A stretch of DNA of 64,000 nucleotides from NCBI RefSeq assembly GCF_030285665.1, contig NZ_CP127295.1, positions 2,790,001-2,854,000 on the forward strand. The letters run 5' to 3'. Within the stretch, counting starts at the first letter, position 1; each line of letters begins with the position of its first letter. This document shows positions 57,929 through 64,000 of this stretch, one piece after another. Source of the DNA: Amycolatopsis mongoliensis (GTDB taxonomy: Bacteria > Actinomycetota > Actinomycetes > Mycobacteriales > Pseudonocardiaceae). The translations under genes and the position numbers were made by a program. The notes under the pieces are model-generated. The model saw only the letters and a program-made list of their open reading frames with translations, was not told the origin of the DNA and searched no databases.

Positions 57929-58678
57929 ATGACCGCTATGAACGCCACGTCACCCGGCCCCGGCAAGGCCGACCTGCGCCGCGCCGACGGGAGCCCCGTG
58001 CGGGTCCTCGTCGTCGACGACGAGGCGACGCTGGCCGAGCTCGTGTCGATGGCCCTGCGCATGGAGGGCTGGGAGGTGCGCAGCGCGGGTGACGGCACGG
58101 AAGCCGTCCGGATCGCGCGCGACTTCCGGCCCGACGCCGTCGTCCTCGACGTCATGCTCCCCGACTTCAGCGGCCTCGAGGTGCTGCGGCGGATGCGCTC
58201 CGAGGCGCCGCACCTGCCGGTGCTCTTCCTGACGGCGAAGGACGCGGTCGAGGACCGCATCGCCGGGCTCACCGCGGGCGGCGACGACTACGTCACCAAG
58301 CCCTTCAGCCTCGAAGAGGTCGCGCTGCGCCTGCGCGCGCTGCTGCGCCGGGCCGGCGGGGTGACCGGTGCGAGCGGGTCGCAGCTGGTCGTCGGCGACC
58401 TCACCCTCGACGAGGACAGCCGCGAGGTGCACCGCGGCGGCGACCTGGTGCCGCTGACCGCGACCGAGTTCGAGCTCCTGCGCTACCTCATGCGCAACCC
58501 CAAGCGGGTGCTGTCGAAGGCCCAGATCCTGGACCGCGTGTGGAGCTACGACTTCGGCGGCCAGGCCAACATCGTCGAGCTCTACATCTCCTACCTGCGC
58601 AAGAAGATCGACGCCGACCGCGAGCCGATGATCCACACCATGCGGGGCGCCGGGTATGTCCTCAAGCCAGCGGGCTGA
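57929..58678 (+). CDS. PhoP-like OmpR-family response regulator
   Basis: A 249-residue regulator. The receiver has Asp74 (DAVVLDVMLPD) and Lys in GGDDYVTKPFSLEEV; the C-terminal winged helix is LTATEFELLRYLMRNPKRVL with VWSYDFGGQANIVELYISYL. The long N-terminus and the FSLEEV and YDFGG blocks match M. tuberculosis PhoP closely (from memory). It probably controls envelope lipid or glycan genes. It is followed by its kinase with a 23-bp overlap. Confidence 0.9.
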   Translation: MTAMNATSPGPGKADLRRADGSPVRVLVVDDEATLAELVSMALRMEGWEVRSAGDGTEAVRIARDFRPDAVVLDVMLPDFSGLEVLRRMRSEAPHLPVLFLTAKDAVEDRIAGLTAGGDDYVTKPFSLEEVALRLRALLRRAGGVTGASGSQLVVGDLTLDEDSREVHRGGDLVPLTATEFELLRYLMRNPKRVLSKAQILDRVWSYDFGGQANIVELYISYLRKKIDADREPMIHTMRGAGYVLKPAG

Positions 58679-60170
58679 GCGGCGGCGGTTCCGGGTGCAG
58701 CGGCCCTGGTCGCTGCGGCGGCGGCTGATCGTCCAGCTCGCCGCCCTGCTCGCGCTGGTGTGCCTGGTCGTCGGCGTGGTCACGGAGTTCGCGCTGAGCG
58801 AGTTCCTCGTCGGCCAGCAGGACAAGCGGCTGGCCGCGGCGACCGAGCGCGCGTCGCAGCCGGGGAACCGGCCGCCCTGGACGTACGGCGAGTCGCCGCC
58901 ACCGCCCGACCCGCTGCGCGTCCTCGGCCAGGGCGAAGGCACGCTCGCCGTGGTCCAGGCCGGTTCGACGGCCACGGCCGGGGTGCTCGACTCGAGCGCG
59001 GCCGGGACGTCGAAGCGCAAGGCGCCGTTCAAGGGCATCCCCAAGGAGCAGGTGCTGACGCTGCTCTCGGTGCCGTCCGACGGGAAGCAGCGCAGCATCG
59101 ACCTCGGCGGCAGTCTCGGCGAGTACCGCGTCGTCTCGACCGTGGCGCCCAACGGGGAGAAGACCGTCATCGGCCTGCCGCTGAAGGACGTCAACGAGAC
59201 GCTCTGGCGGCTGGGGTTCATCCTCGGCGCCGTCGCGCTCGCCGGGATCCTCGTGGCCGGCGCGGTCGGCGCGGCGACGATCCGGCGCACGATGAAACCG
59301 CTCGACCGGCTGGCCGCGACGGCGACGCGCGTCTCCGAACTGCCGCTGGACCGCGGCGAAGTCGCGCTGTCGGAACGGGTCCCGGACACCGACACCGACC
59401 CGAACACCGAGGTCGGCAAGGTCGGCTCGGCGCTGAACCGGATGCTGCAGCACGTCGCGAACGCGCTCACCGCGCGGCACGCGAGCGAGAACCGCGTCCG
59501 CCAGTTCGTCGCGGACGCGAGCCACGAGCTGCGGACGCCGTTGGCGGCGATCCGCGGGTACGCAGAGCTGACCCGGCGCAGCGGCGAGCAGGTGCCGCCG
59601 GACGTCGCGTTCGCGATGAGCCGCGTCGAGTCCGAGTCGCGCCGGATGACGACGCTGGTGGAGGACCTGCTGCTGCTCGCGCGCCTCGACTCCGGGCGCC
59701 CGGTGGTGCACGAGTGGGTCGACCTGTGCCGGCTGGTGGCCGACGCCGTCGCGGACGCGCACGTCGCGGGCCCGGGCCACAAGTGGCTGATGGACGTCCC
59801 GGGCGAGCCGATCGGCGTCCTCGGCGACGCGGGCCAGCTGCACCAGGTGGTGATCAACGTGCTGGCCAACGCCCGCACACACACCCCGGCGGGCACGACC
59901 GTGACGACCACACTGTCCACTTCGGACGGAGTGGTCCGGCTGCGCGTGGCCGACGACGGCCCGGGCATCCCGCCGGACGTCCTCCCGGACGTCTTCGAGC
60001 GCTTCGCCCGCGGCGACAACTCGCGCTCACGGGCGGCGGGGAGCACTGGGCTCGGGCTGGCGATCGTCGCCGCGGTCGTCGGGGCGCACGGCGGCCGGGT
60101 CGGGGTGATCAGCCGGCCAGGCCGGACGGAGTTCGAGATGACCTTCGCGCAGGCCCCGGCGCCGGAGTGA
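58656..60170 (+). CDS. PhoR-like sensor histidine kinase
   Basis: A 504-residue kinase. Two membrane helices (LIVQLAALLALVCLVVGVVT; GFILGAVALAGILVAGAVGA) flank a ~150-residue extracytoplasmic domain. HAMP follows at ~205-260, HisKA with His290 (VADASHELRTPLAAIRGYAE) and the ATPase domain (NVLANARTHTPAGTTV; GPGIPPDVL; GLGLAIV). It senses an external signal and phosphorylates the overlapping regulator. The ATG lies inside the regulator gene, the usual coupled layout. Confidence 0.92.
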   Translation: MSSSQRAERRRFRVQRPWSLRRRLIVQLAALLALVCLVVGVVTEFALSEFLVGQQDKRLAAATERASQPGNRPPWTYGESPPPPDPLRVLGQGEGTLAVVQAGSTATAGVLDSSAAGTSKRKAPFKGIPKEQVLTLLSVPSDGKQRSIDLGGSLGEYRVVSTVAPNGEKTVIGLPLKDVNETLWRLGFILGAVALAGILVAGAVGAATIRRTMKPLDRLAATATRVSELPLDRGEVALSERVPDTDTDPNTEVGKVGSALNRMLQHVANALTARHASENRVRQFVADASHELRTPLAAIRGYAELTRRSGEQVPPDVAFAMSRVESESRRMTTLVEDLLLLARLDSGRPVVHEWVDLCRLVADAVADAHVAGPGHKWLMDVPGEPIGVLGDAGQLHQVVINVLANARTHTPAGTTVTTTLSTSDGVVRLRVADDGPGIPPDVLPDVFERFARGDNSRSRAAGSTGLGLAIVAAVVGAHGGRVGVISRPGRTEFEMTFAQAPAPE

Positions 60171-60741
60171 CGTACCGGGCCACGACCGTGGCGAGGCCGG
60201 GGGCCAGCCGCAGTTCGGTCGCCAGCAGGTCCGGGTGCCGCAACCAGTGCAGCCGCGCTTCGTCGGGCTCGCCGCGGAACTTCGGCGGCCACGACGACAT
60301 CGGGGTGAAGTCGTCCACGACCAGGCAGCCCTGCGGCCGGAGCCAGTCGCGCGGCTCCAGCGGTGGTTCCGCGCCCTTGCCCTGACCGCCGCCGTCCAGC
60401 ACCAGCAGGTCGAACGGGGCCGCCGCGGCCAGGTCCGTCCAGTCGCCGTGCCGGAGCGTCACGTTCGGGACCCCGGCGAACAGCTCCGCCGCGGCCGCGT
60501 GCCGGCCGGGGTCCTGCTCGACGCTGGTCAGCGTGGTCCCCGGGCCGGCCCCGGCGGCGAGCCAGGCGAGGCCGACCCCGAAGCCGGTTCCGGTCTCGCC
60601 GATCGTGCCCCCCGCGACGCCGCCGGCGAGCACCCGCAGGAGCCTGCCCTGGGCGGGGTGGCAGGACCGGCCGAACCCGGCGCGCCCGGCGGCTCGCGCC
60701 GCGCGGCGCACCAGCTCGGGTTCGTCTGCGTACTCCGCCAT
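60109..60741 (-). CDS. O-methyltransferase-like SAM enzyme
   Basis: A 210-residue protein. GETGTGFGVGLAWLAAGAGP is a SAM-binding loop, TLTSVEQDPGRHAAAAELFA the acidic ribose-binding strand, and FDLLVLDGGGQGK motif IV. This is the caffeoyl-CoA O-methyltransferase-like fold. The substrate is unknown. It overlaps the end of the kinase gene by 62 bp in the opposite direction, which is a long antisense overlap. ATG 60741 is chosen as the first one fitting the fold. Confidence 0.75.
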   Translation of the reverse strand: MAEYADEPELVRRAARAAGRAGFGRSCHPAQGRLLRVLAGGVAGGTIGETGTGFGVGLAWLAAGAGPGTTLTSVEQDPGRHAAAAELFAGVPNVTLRHGDWTDLAAAAPFDLLVLDGGGQGKGAEPPLEPRDWLRPQGCLVVDDFTPMSSWPPKFRGEPDEARLHWLRHPDLLATELRLAPGLATVVARYVTPAPGPARRSSRTPSGLAG

Positions 60742-60767
60742 GACTCCCTCACCCGGTCGAGGCCGAT

Positions 60768-60806
60768 GCACAGCGCGCTCACAGCTTCGGCACAAGTTCA
60801 CCACAT
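60768..60806 (+). promoter_or_regulatory. PhoP-box-like repeats upstream of the GT39 gene
   Basis: GCACAG (60768), TCACAG (60779), GCACAA (60790) and CCACAT (60801) follow each other at exactly 11 bp. The first two, GCACAGC-N4-TCACAGC, match the known mycobacterial PhoP consensus of 7-bp direct repeats. The gene starts at 60830. Confidence 0.75.
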
Positions 60807-60829
60807 GCGGCCTCGACACGGTGAGGCTC

Positions 60830-62704
60830 ATGACGACCACGCTGTCGGCGCCCGAACACGCCCAGCCCGCTCCCGAAGCCGCCCGGAAACCGCGGTGGGT
60901 CACGCCTTCCGTCGCGGGGCTGCTGCTCGGCACCGGCCTGCTCTACCTGTGGGACCTGGCGAAGACGGGCTGGGCCAACGACTTCTACGCGATGGCCGCC
61001 CAGGCCGGCACGTGGAGCTGGAAGGCACTGTTCTTCGGTTCGCTCGACCCGGGCAACGTCGTCACCGTCGACAAGCCGCCGTTCTCCCTGTGGATCATGG
61101 GGCTCTCCGGCCGGCTCTTCGGCTTCTCGAGCTGGAGCCTGCTCGTGCCGGACGCGCTCGCCGGCGTCGCCTCGGTGGGCCTGCTCTACCTCGCCGTGCG
61201 GCGGCTGTCCGGCCCGGGCGCCGGCCTGCTCGCCGGGGCCGGGCTCGCGCTGACGCCGGTCGCCGCGCTCATGTTCCGCTACGACAACCCCGACGCCTTC
61301 CTCGTGCTGCTGCTCGTCGCCGGCGCGTACTGTGTCGTGCGCGCGCTGGAGCACGCGAGCACGAAGTGGCTGCTGCTCGCCGGCGTCGCGGTCGGGTTCG
61401 GCTTCCTCGACAAGATGCTGCAGGCGTTCCTCGTCCTGCCCGCGTTCGTGCTGGCGTACGCGGTGGCGGCGCCGACGTCGCTCGGACGCCGGATATGGCA
61501 GCTGTTCGCCGCGGCCGGCGCCGTGCTCGTGTCCGCGGGATGGTGGATCGTGGTCGTCGCGCTGTGGCCGGTCGCGGACCGGCCGTACATCAGCGGCTCC
61601 ACCGACAACACCGTGCTGGAACTGGCTTTCGGCTACAACGGCCTCGGCCGGATCTTCGGCGAAGGCCGAGGAGGTGGCGGTGGCGGGACCTTCACGCCGC
61701 CCGCCGGGGTCGAACTCCCCGCGGGCGGGCGCGGCTTCGGTGGCGAGACCGGGCTGACGCGGTTGTTCAGCGGCGAGTTCGGCGGGGAAGCGTCGTGGCT
61801 GCTGCCCGCCGCGGTGCTCGGTCTGGTCGCCGGGCTGTGGTTCACCCGGCGCGCGCCCCGCACCGACCGGACGCGCGCGGCACTGCTGCTGTGGGGCGGC
61901 TGGCTGGTCGTCACCACGCTGGTGTTCAGCTACATGAGCGGCATCATCCACCCGTACTACACGGTCGCGCTGGCGCCGGGAATCGCGGCCACGCTGGGCA
62001 TCTCCGCGCGTGAGCTGTGGCGGGGCCGGGCGAACTTCGCGGCCCGCACCGTGCTGGCCGTGCTGCTCGCGGTCACCGCGGTCTGGGGCTTCGTGCTGCT
62101 CGCGCGGACGCCGGACTGGCAGCCGTGGATCCGCTACACGCTGCTCGTGCTCGGCGCGGCCGGCGTCTCGGCGCTGCTCTTCGGTGCCGACCGGCTCCGG
62201 CGGACCGGCCCGGCGGTGGCCGTCCTGGGCCTGTGCGGCGCGCTGCTCGGGACGGCGTCCTTCACCCTGGCCACGGCGGCGACCGCGCACTCCGGCGGTA
62301 CCCCGTCGTCCGGCCCGGCTGTCGCGAGTGGACGTGGGTTCGGCCCCGGCCGGTTCGAGGAGGGGCAGGCCGACACCGCGGTGATCGACCTGCTGAAGAC
62401 CACGACGACGAAGTGGGCGGCGGCGCAGAGCGGTGCGATGCAGTCGGCCGGGCTGGCGTTGTCGAGCGGACGGCCGGTGCTCGCGATCGGCGGTTTCAGC
62501 GGCAGCGACCCGGCGCCGACGCTGGCGCAGTTCCAGCAGTACGTCGCCGACGGCGACATCCACTACTACGTCGCCGGCGGCCGCGGCGGCTTCGGCGGTG
62601 GCCGCGGTACCTCGGGGGAAATCCAGACCTGGGTCGAGCAGAACTTCGCGTCGCAGACCGCCGGGAGCACGACCGTTTACGACCTGACGAAATCTATCAG
62701 TTGA
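60830..62704 (+). CDS. GT39-family membrane glycosyltransferase (ArnT/PMT-like)
   Basis: A 624-residue GT-C enzyme. About ten to twelve membrane helices; the first loop has TGWANDFYAMAAQAG and VTVDKPPFSLWIMG, where DKPP is the family motif with the catalytic Asp-type residue. The C-terminal ~120 residues are extracytoplasmic and Gly-rich (GGRGGFGGGRGTSGEIQTWV). It transfers a sugar from a polyprenyl phosphate to a protein or lipid at the outer face. It is probably under the PhoP-like regulator through the upstream repeats. ATG 60830 fits the family. Confidence 0.85.
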   Translation: MTTTLSAPEHAQPAPEAARKPRWVTPSVAGLLLGTGLLYLWDLAKTGWANDFYAMAAQAGTWSWKALFFGSLDPGNVVTVDKPPFSLWIMGLSGRLFGFSSWSLLVPDALAGVASVGLLYLAVRRLSGPGAGLLAGAGLALTPVAALMFRYDNPDAFLVLLLVAGAYCVVRALEHASTKWLLLAGVAVGFGFLDKMLQAFLVLPAFVLAYAVAAPTSLGRRIWQLFAAAGAVLVSAGWWIVVVALWPVADRPYISGSTDNTVLELAFGYNGLGRIFGEGRGGGGGGTFTPPAGVELPAGGRGFGGETGLTRLFSGEFGGEASWLLPAAVLGLVAGLWFTRRAPRTDRTRAALLLWGGWLVVTTLVFSYMSGIIHPYYTVALAPGIAATLGISARELWRGRANFAARTVLAVLLAVTAVWGFVLLARTPDWQPWIRYTLLVLGAAGVSALLFGADRLRRTGPAVAVLGLCGALLGTASFTLATAATAHSGGTPSSGPAVASGRGFGPGRFEEGQADTAVIDLLKTTTTKWAAAQSGAMQSAGLALSSGRPVLAIGGFSGSDPAPTLAQFQQYVADGDIHYYVAGGRGGFGGGRGTSGEIQTWVEQNFASQTAGSTTVYDLTKSIS

Positions 62705-63039
62705 TCGAAATTTGGCGCATTGTTTCAGGCGTGTTAACAGTCGAGGAATCATTCGCGGATTCGAGGCCGGTGCGGTACCGGCGGAGGCGTACACCTGTTC
62801 GATCACCCTCCCGGTGATCGGCGCATTGCGAACGATTGTTCGGTTCCGGTGCATAGCGCTCGGTGATGATCACCGCGTGCCGTAACGACGAGGGACTACA
62901 GCCCGTGCAGCTGCACGGGCCGCGGCCGGGATCTTGGCCGGGCGGCCGACAGAAACACTGCCGAACTTGATCTCCATGAGCGCGGATGTTGCTGGTTGAC
63001 ACGGTTGATGGTCACTCGTTCGGATGCACTGCCAGGGCG
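62705..63039. other. Intergenic region after the GT39 gene
   Basis: No gene is supported. CGATCACC/GGTGATCG (62800-62820) is a small stem that may terminate the GT39 gene. A perfect 20-bp palindrome lies at 62901-62920 (GCCCGTGCAG and its complement). A perfect TTGACA at 62996-63001 has no good -10 partner. Confidence 0.5.
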
Positions 63040-63069
63040 TTGTGGTGATCTTGTGCTACTCGCTAGGCT
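63040..63069 (+). promoter_or_regulatory. Promoter of the substrate-binding protein gene
   Basis: TTGTGG (63040-63045) and TAGGCT (63064-63069) are 18 bp apart, a good vegetative-type promoter. The transcript would begin near 63075, at the start of the structured leader and ~240 bases before the gene. Confidence 0.5.
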
Positions 63070-63073
63070 CTCC

Positions 63074-63151
63074 GCCGGGAGAGGGACAAGGGGTGGCTGA
63101 CCCAGTGCGCTGAGTACTGGGTTTTTGGGATGCTCCCGGTCTTGTTCTCTC
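63074..63151 (+). ncRNA. Structured leader with terminator-like stem (unassigned)
   Basis: ACCCAGT/ACTGGGT (63100-63122) is followed by TTTT(T), a terminator-like stem. CCGGGAG (63074) can pair with CTCCCGG (63133), while the partly overlapping GAGAGGGACAAG (63079) can pair with CTTGTTCTCTC (63141). The two pairings exclude each other or form a pseudoknot, as in leader switches. No known riboswitch consensus could be matched. Two tiny overlapping ORFs follow (63155-63190, 63190-63249). Confidence 0.4.
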
Positions 63152-63316
63152 GCCATGACCCGATCAGGTGCGGCTGGAAGAGAGCAGTGATGACCGTGCG
63201 CGGTGGCGCAGCTCGGCCAGACCCGCCTCCTCGTTGTAACCACCCGTAGTACCGAGCACCGCAATTCCCCCTTTGGTACGGCACCACTCCACTTCCCCCG
63301 CAACTTGGAGTTCGTT

Positions 63317-64000
63317 GTGATTTCCCGTTCCCGCCCCCGTCTGCTGACGGTGCTCCTGACCTTGCTGACCCTCGCCGGGGTCACCGCGCTTTCGGGCTGC
63401 AGTGACAGTTCCGCCACCGGCACCGGCGGCAAGATCACCCTCGGGTTCAGCGCCTGGCCGGGCTGGTTCCCCTGGCAGGTGGCGCAGGAACAGGGCCTGT
63501 TCGCCAAGAACGGCGTGAACGTCGACCTGAAGTACTTCGACAACTACACCGACAGCATCAACGCGCTGTCCAGCGGGGCCATCGACGCGAACAGCCAGAC
63601 CCTCAATGACACGCTCTCCTCGGCGTCCGGCGGCGCCAAGCTGTCGATCGTGCTGGTGAACGACAACTCCACCGGCAACGACAAGATCATCGCGCGGGAC
63701 GGGATCAACGCCATCGCCGACCTGAAGGGCAAGAAGGTCGCGGTCGAGCAGGGGACGGTCGACCACTACCTGCTGCTGCTCGCGCTGCAGGAGGCGAAGC
63801 TGACCGAAAAGGACATCGAGCTGGTCAACCTGCCGACCGACGCCGCGGCGGCCGCGTTCGTCGCCGGCCAGGTCGACGCGGTGGGCGCGTTCGCGCCGTT
63901 CACCTCGAAGGCGCTGGAGCGTCAGGGCAGCCGCGCGATCTCGACGTCGGCGGAGTTCCCCGGCGCCATCCCGGACCACCTCGTCACGTCGCAGAAGCTG
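63317..64000 (+). CDS. NMT1/SsuA-type ABC substrate-binding lipoprotein (N-terminal part)
   Basis: The gene runs off the right edge; 228 residues are visible. The signal (LLTVLLTLLTLAGVTALSGC) ends in a lipobox. FSAWPGWFPWQVAQEQGLFA, ALSSGAIDANSQTLNDTLSS and VNDNSTGNDKIIARDGINAI are characteristic of a subgroup of nitrate/sulfonate-type binding proteins that I associate with guanidine or urea-related importers, from memory. The start is GTG with TTGGAG upstream. The rest of the transporter should lie beyond the window. The ligand is not proven. Confidence 0.78.
   Translation, partial: MISRSRPRLLTVLLTLLTLAGVTALSGCSDSSATGTGGKITLGFSAWPGWFPWQVAQEQGLFAKNGVNVDLKYFDNYTDSINALSSGAIDANSQTLNDTLSSASGGAKLSIVLVNDNSTGNDKIIARDGINAIADLKGKKVAVEQGTVDHYLLLLALQEAKLTEKDIELVNLPTDAAAAAFVAGQVDAVGAFAPFTSKALERQGSRAISTSAEFPGAIPDHLVTSQKL

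Noticed and set aside
60779..62854. 691-residue minus-strand reading frame
   Set aside because: Arg/Gln/His/Glu-rich composition and exact opposition to the GT39 gene mark it as a shadow.
63040..63316. Guanidine-I (ykkC) riboswitch before the binding-protein gene
   Set aside because: CTAGG and GGGA-type pieces occur, but the diagnostic blocks (GGTCCGAGAG and AAAGCCCGGGAG) are missing.

Overview
The window is high-GC DNA with dense, frequently overlapping genes, many GTG starts and a TTG start, Tat and lipoprotein signals, Lrp/TetR/GntR/MerR/WYL regulators, WXG/FtsK-type secretion genes and mycothiol-era DinB proteins. This points to a Pseudonocardiaceae actinomycete, most likely Amycolatopsis (inference from gene content and style; not tested by alignment). 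It looks like ordinary chromosome: there is no prophage, transposase or CRISPR array.

Layout. 1-6.4 kb: end of a DUF2339 membrane protein, a PPOX/F420 enzyme, a coupled GNAT-DinB pair, a WYL regulator, a VOC protein and a Tat-secreted metallophosphoesterase. 6.5-13.1 kb: a HelD/HelR-type RNA polymerase recycling ATPase, an Lrp regulator divergent from an APC permease, and a Rox/TetX-like FAD monooxygenase divergent from a TetR gene across two near-perfect operators. 13-16 kb: lysA and a translationally coupled desaturase/RGCVC/51-aa operon. 16.5-22.2 kb: a GntR-DapA-like pair divergent from a complete ABC importer (SBP, ATPase, 18-codon mini-ORF, two permeases). 22.3-25.3 kb: MerR gene, a short threonyl-tRNA synthetase paralogue preceded by a Thr-Thr-Thr leader peptide and an attenuator, UPF0303 and VOC genes. 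25.4-38.6 kb: phospholipase C, M20 peptidase, tadA with its partner, tRNA-Ser(CGA), small-molecule enzymes, a TauD dioxygenase, CapA-like protein and a large secreted nuclease.

38.7-45.4 kb: two convergent operons that look like one type VII/FtsK-type locus (WXG-like proteins, membrane protein, YbaB-like protein; facing two small helical proteins, a 909-aa FtsK/SpoIIIE ATPase and a coiled-coil protein). 45.4-50.1 kb: structured intergenic DNA, tRNA-Ser(GGA), PP2C phosphatase, an HTH-N6 DNA methylase and a soluble Hanks kinase. 50.3-56.5 kb: L,D-transpeptidase, 3-hydroxyacyl-CoA dehydrogenase with TetR, a second TetR with its operators and a Ddn-like enzyme, and a NarL-type two-component pair. 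56.5-57.0 kb: degenerate repeats and a long palindrome. 57.1-62.7 kb: a PhoPR-like two-component system, a divergent secreted protein and a GT39 glycosyltransferase, all three promoters carrying 11-bp-phased CACAG repeats. 62.7-64 kb: a long structured leader and the start of an NMT1-type substrate-binding lipoprotein.

The three most informative observations are the threonine attenuator in front of the editing-less ThrRS paralogue, the PhoP-box-like arrays linking three neighbouring transcription units, and the FtsK/WXG locus.
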